A DNA stretch of 12,640 nucleotides, taken from an uncultured Bacteroidota bacterium. Lineage in GTDB: Bacteria; Bacteroidota; Bacteroidia; Chitinophagales; Saprospiraceae. The stretch covers positions 1 to 12,640 of the forward strand of contig CALEIL010000156.1 of assembly GCA_937876435.1 (NCBI GenBank), given 5' to 3'. This document shows, in pieces, positions 7,894 through 12,640 of this stretch. The notes under the pieces are model-generated. The model searched no databases. It saw only the letters and a program-made list of their open reading frames with translations, and was not told the DNA's origin. A program made the position numbers and the translations under genes. Each line of letters opens with the position of its first letter. The stretch's first letter is position 1.

Positions 7894-8925
7894 TCACACA
7901 TTCTTACGATCGATCAGGAACGAGAATTTACCTATATTTTCCAAAGCAATACCAGTGCCAATGACCACAGCACGCAATGGATCATCGGGCACGTGAACAT
8001 CGAGTTTTGTTTTCATTGAGATTCTTTTGTCCAAACCTCTCAGGGAAGCCCCTCCTCCTGTAAGATACAATCCTTTTCTGAATATATCGGCTGCCAACTC
8101 GGGGGGCGTGGCTTCCAGTGCCTTGAGGATCGCCTCTTCTATTTTGGAAATGGACTTATCGATGCAGGTCGCTATTTCCTGATACGAAATAATCCGTTGC
8201 TTGGGTATACCCGTCATCAGATCCCGTCCATTGACCGGTATATCGGCAGGTGGATCATCCAATACCTCCAGCGCAGACCCAATTTTGATTTTTATGTTTT
8301 CGGCAGTTCGTTCTCCGATCAGAAGATTGTGCTCGCGCCTCATATAATTGACAATATCTGCCGTAAATTCATCTCCACCGGTTCGGATCGATTGATCTGT
8401 CACGATTCCCGACAGGGCTATTACAGCTATTTCAGTAGTACCCCCACCGATATCAATGATCATATTTCCTTCAGGCTCTTCTACGTTGAGTCCTATTCCG
8501 AGGGCAGCAGCCAGAGGCTCGTGAATCAGATAGGTTTCCTTGGAATCCACATGGTCAGCGCTATCAAAAACCGCCCGTTTTTCCACCTCAGTGATCCCGG
8601 ATGGAATACATATGACCATCCTGAGGTGAGTGAAAAAGCTTTTACGAGTGTCGATCATATTGATCAACCCTTCAATCAAATTCTCGGCTGCCTGAAAATC
8701 AGCGATCACTCCATCTTTGAGCGGACGGATGGTTTTGATGTGTTCGTGGGTTTTTTCGTGCATCTGCATCGCTTTCGTCCCTACCGCAATGACTTCCTGA
8801 GTCCGGCGGTCAATAGCAACAATAGAGGGTTCGTCTACTACTACTTCGCCGTTTTGTATGATTAAGGTATTTGCCGTTCCAAGGTCTATGGCAAGTTCTT
8901 GAGTAAAGAAGCTAAATAATTTCAT
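7894..8925 (-). CDS. mreB: Rod shape-determining protein MreB (actin homologue)
   Basis: MreB forms ATP-dependent, membrane-bound filaments that orient cell-wall synthesis. The protein has 343 residues, the normal length. The actin-fold motifs are all present: phosphate 1 IDLGTANT (13-20), a connecting segment with HEPLAAALG (135-143) whose Glu136 corresponds to the catalytic glutamate, phosphate 2 DIGGGTTE (158-165), and the adenosine loop LTGGGASLRG (288-297). The N-terminus MKLFSFFTQ is a short hydrophobic stretch of the kind that inserts in the membrane. The region SADHVDSKE (122-130) is more polar than the common SAEHAGARE version, but the fold motifs are intact. The gene lies 96 bases after the M16 gene and leads the mreBCD-mrdA set; a possible own promoter lies in that gap. 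Confidence 0.98.
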   Translation of the reverse strand: MKLFSFFTQELAIDLGTANTLIIQNGEVVVDEPSIVAIDRRTQEVIAVGTKAMQMHEKTHEHIKTIRPLKDGVIADFQAAENLIEGLINMIDTRKSFFTHLRMVICIPSGITEVEKRAVFDSADHVDSKETYLIHEPLAAALGIGLNVEEPEGNMIIDIGGGTTEIAVIALSGIVTDQSIRTGGDEFTADIVNYMRREHNLLIGERTAENIKIKIGSALEVLDDPPADIPVNGRDLMTGIPKQRIISYQEIATCIDKSISKIEEAILKALEATPPELAADIFRKGLYLTGGGASLRGLDKRISMKTKLDVHVPDDPLRAVVIGTGIALENIGKFSFLIDRKNV

Positions 8926-9010
8926 ATTGTTTAGGTGGCTATAAGAAGCACATATCGCTCTAATAATTTTAGGTTAAAACTCGAATTTTTATATCCAAGT
9001 ATCAAAGACC

Positions 9011-9018
9011 CAAATTTA
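9011..9018 (-). promoter_or_regulatory. Possible -7 promoter element for mreB
   Basis: On the minus strand this reads TAAATTTG, a perfect match to the Bacteroidota -7 consensus TAnnTTTG. It sits just after the M16 stop codon. It would place a transcript start near 9004, leaving roughly 80 untranslated bases before mreB. I see no TTG at the expected 17-23 base distance upstream (that region, 9036-9042, has none), so only half of the promoter is present. Such an 8-base match also occurs by chance every few kilobases. Confidence 0.22.
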
Positions 9019-9021
9019 ACA

Positions 9022-10317
9022 TCAATTTACTACTACTGTGTATAATTCGTCCTTTTTCAGGTATTTTTTTACCAGCTCCGGCACATCCTCGACCGCAATA
9101 TCATCCAGCCGGTCGAAAAAATCATATATCCAATCGACACTGAGATTTTCCAGTGTCAGAATTTTTAATATTTCCGCTTTGGAGAATACTCCATCCAGTG
9201 AACTCAGCAAGTATCCTTTAATATAATTTCGCACCATCCCAAATTCCTGCTGTGAAATCAATTTCTGTTCCAGTTTATCCAGTTCGTCGTGGATCAGGCC
9301 GATCACTTTCTCAATATTTTCTGTCTTGACGTCCGTCCCAATGATAAAATACGCATCGTGAAACATTGGTTCCAAATCGGAATAAATGTTATACGTCAGC
9401 CCCTCTTTTTCCCGAATATTCTGCATCAACCTGGAACCAAAAAACCCGCCTAACAAGGTATTGACGAAATGAACGGGTATGTAATCCGGATGACTCCGCT
9501 GTATTATCCTTTTGCCCATTTTGATAGAACTCTGTGTGTCAAAGGCGTATTGATTTTTCAGCGTAAACACACCCGGGACTTCCAGATTGTGAACGTTGTA
9601 AATTCCATGACCATCCTCCGGTATCAGATCCGAAGGCAATTCGTGCAGGTGGGCCAGGAGATCCTGATGGATAGCCTGGTCAAAACTTCCTGAAAGGTAG
9701 GCTCTGAAATTGGATAATCGATAGTTCTTTTGATGAAATTCAAAAAGGTCGTCGGTGGTGACCGCCTCGATGTCTTCCATGGTAGAATTGTACCCGTAAG
9801 GGTGGTCTGGGCCGAATATTTTTTCGGTCAAAATCCTGTACGACAAAGAGTCATTGTCAGCCAAAGACAATTTGAGTTTGGATTTCGCTCTTTTCTTTAG
9901 TCTATTGAGCTCGGTGGAGTCAAATGCTGGTTTTGAAAGTATTTCGAAAACCAGGGGAAACAATTCTCGGCAATACTGGGTCAGACAAACCAGGGTAAAC
10001 GAGGCGTAATCCAGATGATACTGAACGTTGAACTGGGCGCCGAAAAAATCAAAAACATCATTGATATCATCCTGATTCCTGAGCTGTGTACCCTCCTTCA
10101 GCATCCGGGCACAAAATCTGGAACTCAGTTTTTTTTGCTCGTTGAAGCGACCCCGGTTTAAAACGATTTCCAGTTTCACAAGATCAAGATTCTGCGTACC
10201 GGGAATGGTATACAACACGCATTGGTCATGTACTACATCCATTCCGTACTCAAAAGCGGTCGGCTTCTGGATCGGTTTTATGGCGGGTAATTTTATTTCC
10301 TTTACATTATGGTACAT
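9022..10317 (-). CDS. M16 (pitrilysin/insulinase) family protein lacking the zinc motif
   Basis: This 431-residue protein has the two-domain M16 fold. The N-terminal half contains a GTQNLDLVKLEIVLNRGRF strand region (40-58) and the LKEGT block (73-77), and a YRLSNFRAYLSG strand leads into the C-terminal domain, which has LLGGFFGSRLMQNIREKEG (288-306) followed by LTYNIYS. The catalytic HxxEH is absent: aligned on the following MLKEGT, the five positions are Arg67-Phe-Cys-Ala-Arg71, and the region for the third zinc ligand (about 136-150) is basic. The substrate-binding Arg/Tyr pair of the C-terminal domain is kept (Arg302, Tyr309). This pattern is that of the non-catalytic subunit of a two-protein M16 peptidase, but no catalytic partner is in the window. 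There is no signal peptide, so it is probably cytoplasmic. The ATG at 10317 is supported by the N-terminal length; it is the first gene of the minus-strand block. Confidence 0.88.
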   Translation of the reverse strand: MYHNVKEIKLPAIKPIQKPTAFEYGMDVVHDQCVLYTIPGTQNLDLVKLEIVLNRGRFNEQKKLSSRFCARMLKEGTQLRNQDDINDVFDFFGAQFNVQYHLDYASFTLVCLTQYCRELFPLVFEILSKPAFDSTELNRLKKRAKSKLKLSLADNDSLSYRILTEKIFGPDHPYGYNSTMEDIEAVTTDDLFEFHQKNYRLSNFRAYLSGSFDQAIHQDLLAHLHELPSDLIPEDGHGIYNVHNLEVPGVFTLKNQYAFDTQSSIKMGKRIIQRSHPDYIPVHFVNTLLGGFFGSRLMQNIREKEGLTYNIYSDLEPMFHDAYFIIGTDVKTENIEKVIGLIHDELDKLEQKLISQQEFGMVRNYIKGYLLSSLDGVFSKAEILKILTLENLSVDWIYDFFDRLDDIAVEDVPELVKKYLKKDELYTVVVN

Positions 10318-10321
10318 ACTT

Positions 10322-10350
10322 CAAATGTATAAATTAATTTAATCGCCAAA
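10322..10350 (-). promoter_or_regulatory. Bacteroidota-type promoter for the M16 gene
   Basis: On the minus strand, TTTG (10350-10347) is followed after 17 bases by TACATTTG (10329-10322). This is a full match to the pattern described for Bacteroidota housekeeping promoters, TTG with a 17-23 base spacer and TAnnTTTG. The spacer is AT-rich. The -7 box ends only 4 bases before the M16 ATG (10317), so transcription would begin at or very near the start codon, implying a leaderless message unless translation starts further downstream. Confidence 0.55.
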
Positions 10351-10620
10351 GAATTTATAATGACTCCATTATAAGATGGCGGAAACGTGGCATAGGCAGG
10401 CCACAGGTATGGAGGATGTCATCTCAATTTTGTCCCCATAAAATCCGGTCGAACAAATAAATAGAATAAACGGTTTAAAAATAATCTGCCAGCCGTTAAA
10501 TCATTTTGTTCCTTTGTCCGCGACCATGAGCAAATCAGGTTGTGTGCCCCCTTCATTTCTTCGGATGGAAATTTTGAGGAATGCACCAAACAATGGTTTG
10601 ACCGTTTTCTGACCGATCCG

Positions 10621-10654
10621 TTGAATACTTTCAGGCAAATTTTCCTTATGTTTA
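10621..10654 (+). promoter_or_regulatory. Possible promoter for dnaN
   Basis: TTG (10621-10623) is followed after 23 bases by TATGTTTA (10647-10654), which matches the Bacteroidota -7 consensus TAnnTTTG in all but its last base. The spacing is at the long end of the accepted range. Transcription would start near 10661, giving about 23 untranslated bases before the dnaN ATG. Other near matches occur in this AT-rich gap, so this is only the best-placed candidate. Confidence 0.3.
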
Positions 10655-10683
10655 TACTCTGAAATTAAAATCCAATATATACA

Positions 10684-11796
10684 ATGAAATTCTCCGTTTC
10701 TGCCAGTGAATTTTTGAAAAAAACAGTGATAGCATCTGGTGTTATACCCTCCAATCCAATGATGCCCATTTTGGAAGATTTTCTTCTGGAACTGAATGGA
10801 AATGAACTCAAACTGACCGTATCGGATCTGGAAACCACCATTTATTCCACGTTGCAGGTTCAGGGAAGTGAAGATGGCAAAATCGCGGTACGCGGTAAGA
10901 TTCTGAGTGATACACTCAAAGCCATTCCCGATCAGCCCGTGCAATTTATAAAAGAAGAAGAGTCCAATATTCTCAATATCCTGACGAGTAACGGGGAGTA
11001 CAAACTGGCTTGCGATGACTACGAGGAGTTTCCTGAAATACCGGATACACACACCTCCCAGTCGGTCGAAATACCCATCAAGACGATGAAGGCAGGAATC
11101 GACAATACGCTGTTTGCCACCAGCAACGACGAGATGAGACAAGCTATGATGGGAGTATTTATCAAGGTGGATGAGAACAATGTGACTTTTGTAGCTACCG
11201 ATGCCCACAAAATGGTCAAATACACCTTCCTGGACGTCAGTTCGGAAATTGAAGGCACCATGATCATTCCCAAAAAATCGCTGTCTCTCGTCAATATGGC
11301 GCTGGACGGGACCGGCAATGTGACCCTCAATTACAGCAAATCCCACGTATTTATCCAATCGGGGAATACAGAGATCGCCTGCCGGTTAATCGACGCCACT
11401 TTCCCCAATTACAACGGGGTCATTCCGACCAACAATCCCAACATCCTGACGATTGACCGCAAGGCATTGTTGAATTCCCTCAAACGAATTTCCATCTACG
11501 CCAACAAATCTACCAATCAGATAGTCCTCGATCTGAAGAAAGACATCATAGAAATTCAGGCCCAGGATCTCGATTATTCCAATGAAGCCCACGAATCTCT
11601 GAGTTGTCAGTATTCGGGAGATGAAATGCAAATAGCCTACAATTCCAAGTTCCTGATCGAAATGCTCAACGTCCTCACTTCGGACGAGGTCATGCTCGAA
11701 ATGTCCACCCCCAACCGGGCTTCCCTGCTTCTGCCATCTTCCAGTGCGGAAAACGAAGACCTGCTCATGCTGGTGATGCCGGTCATGGTGAAATAA
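10684..11796 (+). CDS. dnaN: DNA polymerase III beta subunit (sliding clamp)
   Basis: The beta clamp forms a dimeric ring on DNA and holds the replicative polymerase and other partners. The 370-residue length is normal for its three repeated clamp domains (about 1-120, 125-245 and 246-370). Recognisable parts are the start MKFSVSASEFLKK, SNPMMPILEDFLLEL (23-37), the ATDAHKM loop (equivalent to ATDGHRL in E. coli), the ATFPNYNGVIP segment, and the C-terminal LVMPVMVK, equivalent to the E. coli VVMPMRL end. The last three segments line the pocket that binds clamp-interacting peptides, and all are intact. The ATG at 10684 gives the canonical start; no Shine-Dalgarno is visible. nadD follows after 5 bases. 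No dnaA is nearby, and I see no origin-like DnaA box cluster. Confidence 0.98.
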   Translation: MKFSVSASEFLKKTVIASGVIPSNPMMPILEDFLLELNGNELKLTVSDLETTIYSTLQVQGSEDGKIAVRGKILSDTLKAIPDQPVQFIKEEESNILNILTSNGEYKLACDDYEEFPEIPDTHTSQSVEIPIKTMKAGIDNTLFATSNDEMRQAMMGVFIKVDENNVTFVATDAHKMVKYTFLDVSSEIEGTMIIPKKSLSLVNMALDGTGNVTLNYSKSHVFIQSGNTEIACRLIDATFPNYNGVIPTNNPNILTIDRKALLNSLKRISIYANKSTNQIVLDLKKDIIEIQAQDLDYSNEAHESLSCQYSGDEMQIAYNSKFLIEMLNVLTSDEVMLEMSTPNRASLLLPSSSAENEDLLMLVMPVMVK

Positions 11797-11801
11797 ATTG
11801 T

Positions 11802-12371
11802 ATGAAAATCGGTTTGTTCTTTGGATCTTTCAATCCGGTGCATACCGGCCACATGATTATTGCCAATCACGTGGCAAACTGGTCCGATTTGGATCAGGTA
11901 TGGCTGGTCGTTACCCCTCAGAATCCCTTCAAGAAAAGCTCCAATCTTGCCCGGGACTACGACCGGCTTCATATGGTTCATCTGGCTATTGGGGACAATC
12001 CAATGTTGCGTCCTTCCGATATCGAATTTTTACTTCCCAAACCTTCCTACACGGTGGATACGCTGGCCCACCTGAAAGAAAAACATCCCGACCATGACTT
12101 TACGCTCATCATGGGAGGGGATAATCTGGGCAGCCTTCACAAATGGAAGAATTATGAAGTCATCCTGGAAAACTACGATATACTGGTGTACAGCCGACCC
12201 ACCTACGATCCGGGTCCCTTGATGGACCATGAACGGGTGACGCTTATGGAAGCTCCACTCATGGAAATATCCTCCAGCTTTATCCGAAATTCTCTGAAGT
12301 TGAAAAAATCAATTCAATACCTCGTTCCTGAAAAAGTCTGGGAATACCTGGATGCGAACCCCATTTATTGA
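11802..12371 (+). CDS. nadD: Nicotinate-nucleotide adenylyltransferase
   Basis: NadD joins nicotinate mononucleotide and ATP to form deamido-NAD, the step before NAD synthetase, in the cytoplasm. The 189-residue protein has the nucleotidyltransferase signature GSFNPVHTGH (8-17), which binds ATP phosphates, MGGDN (104-108) in substrate binding, and ISSSFIR (156-162), the ISSTxIR-type second ATP motif. Length and motif spacing are normal. The ATG lies 5 bases after the dnaN stop, so the two genes are probably co-transcribed although their functions are not obviously linked. The stop codon overlaps, in the opposite direction, the stop of the neighbouring dehydrogenase-like gene. Confidence 0.97.
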   Translation: MKIGLFFGSFNPVHTGHMIIANHVANWSDLDQVWLVVTPQNPFKKSSNLARDYDRLHMVHLAIGDNPMLRPSDIEFLLPKPSYTVDTLAHLKEKHPDHDFTLIMGGDNLGSLHKWKNYEVILENYDILVYSRPTYDPGPLMDHERVTLMEAPLMEISSSFIRNSLKLKKSIQYLVPEKVWEYLDANPIY

Positions 12372-12640
12372 TTTGGTTTCGGGATCAGGCGCGCTACAAA
12401 CCCCGGATTACCTTCTACTCCCACATAAATATATCCATAGGGTCCCATCTCGATACTGCGGACCCGACCGACTTTTTTGAGGAGAGACTCCTCTTCGACC
12501 ACTTCCTGATCATCCAGCGACAACCGGGTTATAAACCGGTATTTGAGACTGCCTACCAACAAATCACCGGTCCATTGGGGGTAGTGCTCCCCGGTAATAA
12601 ACGCCATACCACTCGGTCCCAGCGAAGGCACCCAATAGTG
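12365..12640 (-). CDS. PQQ-dependent sugar dehydrogenase-like protein, C-terminal fragment
   Basis: Only the last 91 codons are present; the frame stays open to the right edge of the window, so the start is missing. Recognisable family features are PSLGPSGMAFITGEHYPQW, then GDLLVGSLKYRFITRL, then a VGRVRSIEMGPYGYIYVG block before a final RLIP. This is the ending of soluble aldose sugar dehydrogenase / glucose-sorbosone dehydrogenase beta-propellers, which usually oxidise sugars in the periplasm with PQQ. The cofactor and calcium residues and any signal peptide lie outside the window, so substrate and activity cannot be judged. The TAA stop (12367-12365) overlaps the nadD stop by 7 bases in a convergent arrangement. 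Confidence 0.82.
   Translation of the reverse strand, partial: HYWVPSLGPSGMAFITGEHYPQWTGDLLVGSLKYRFITRLSLDDQEVVEEESLLKKVGRVRSIEMGPYGYIYVGVEGNPGFVARLIPKPNQ

Larger units (their letters stand above)
10318..10683. other. 366-base divergent intergenic region between M16 gene and dnaN
   Basis: This gap separates the minus-strand block from the plus-strand dnaN-nadD pair. Its left end holds the M16 promoter. Its right end holds a weak candidate promoter for dnaN. In between I see no convincing gene or RNA. Open frames seen are a 21-residue plus-strand frame (10376-10441), a 28-residue plus-strand frame starting at 10526, and a 45-residue minus-strand frame (10501-10638, TTG start, AAGGA four bases before it). 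None can be supported as a gene from sequence alone. A short dyad, GTGGC/GCCAC (10387-10404), has an 8-base loop and no T run. Confidence 0.6.

Noticed and set aside
8197..8865. A 222-codon plus-strand frame opposite mreB.
   Set aside because: It lies wholly within mreB, has no recognisable domain, and has the residue bias of a reverse-complemented gene.
10387..10404. Short inverted repeat GTGGC/GCCAC in the divergent gap, considered as an operator or terminator.
   Set aside because: The stem has five base pairs, the loop is eight bases and no T run follows, so it is not better than chance.
10376..10441. A 21-residue plus-strand frame beginning MAETWHRQ.
   Set aside because: It is too short to judge, with no start signal or recognisable homologue.
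10501..11358. A 285-codon open frame on the minus strand, antisense to dnaN.
   Set aside because: Most of it mirrors dnaN codons, has no family resemblance, and dnaN is unmistakable. Only its last 45 codons fall in non-coding sequence; these are discussed separately.
12479..12493. Hairpin GAGGAG-AGA-CTCCTC about 110 bases after the nadD stop, considered as a nadD terminator.
   Set aside because: On the plus strand the T run lies before the stem, not after it, and the stem is inside the dehydrogenase-like coding sequence (the EEES codons). Chance is the simpler explanation.
1..12640. Search by eye for CRISPR arrays, tRNA or rRNA genes, transposases, toxin-antitoxin pairs and defence genes.
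   Set aside because: None seen: coding density is almost complete and every long stretch is explained by a housekeeping gene.

Overview
The window looks like ordinary chromosomal, core-gene DNA from a member of the phylum Bacteroidota, possibly a Saprospira- or Cytophaga-like environmental lineage. The lineage below phylum is inferred from protein style only. The main evidence is a DUF2851 protein (a family known mainly from Bacteroidota), the mreB-mreC-mreD-mrdA order, a Wzi-type outer-membrane barrel, weak or absent Shine-Dalgarno sequences, and a perfect Bacteroidota-type promoter (TTTG, 17-base spacer, TACATTTG) ahead of the M16 gene.

Layout. Positions 10317 down to 1 hold ten genes, all on the minus strand and tightly packed. 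In transcription order they are: a metalloprotease-like M16 protein with no catalytic motif; mreB, mreC, mreD and mrdA (rod-shape and elongation machinery); folA (dihydrofolate reductase); a DUF2851 protein; lpxK (lipid A 4'-kinase); a Wzi-family outer-membrane protein; and the first 35 codons of metH (cobalamin-dependent methionine synthase), which runs off the window at position 1. From mreB onward, gaps are 15 bases or less. Four junctions are ATGA stop/start overlaps, so this block is probably one transcript with translational coupling. A 366-base gap (10318-10683) separates it from a divergent plus-strand pair, dnaN (sliding clamp) and nadD (nicotinate-nucleotide adenylyltransferase). At the right edge, the 3' end of a PQQ-dependent sugar dehydrogenase-like gene lies on the minus strand and overlaps the nadD stop by 7 bases.

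How the genes fit together. The minus-strand block is mostly about building the envelope: MreBCD and PBP2 direct lateral peptidoglycan synthesis, LpxK completes a step of lipid A synthesis, and the Wzi-like barrel sits in the outer membrane, where it may interact with surface polysaccharide. FolA and MetH add a folate/one-carbon theme. RodA, the usual partner of PBP2, is not next to mrdA.

I found no mobile element, CRISPR array, tRNA, rRNA, defence system or biosynthetic cluster. The items most worth a second look are the lone M16 protein with RFCAR where HxxEH is expected, its promoter lying only a few bases before its start codon, the coupled DUF2851-lpxK-wzi block, and the missing rodA.
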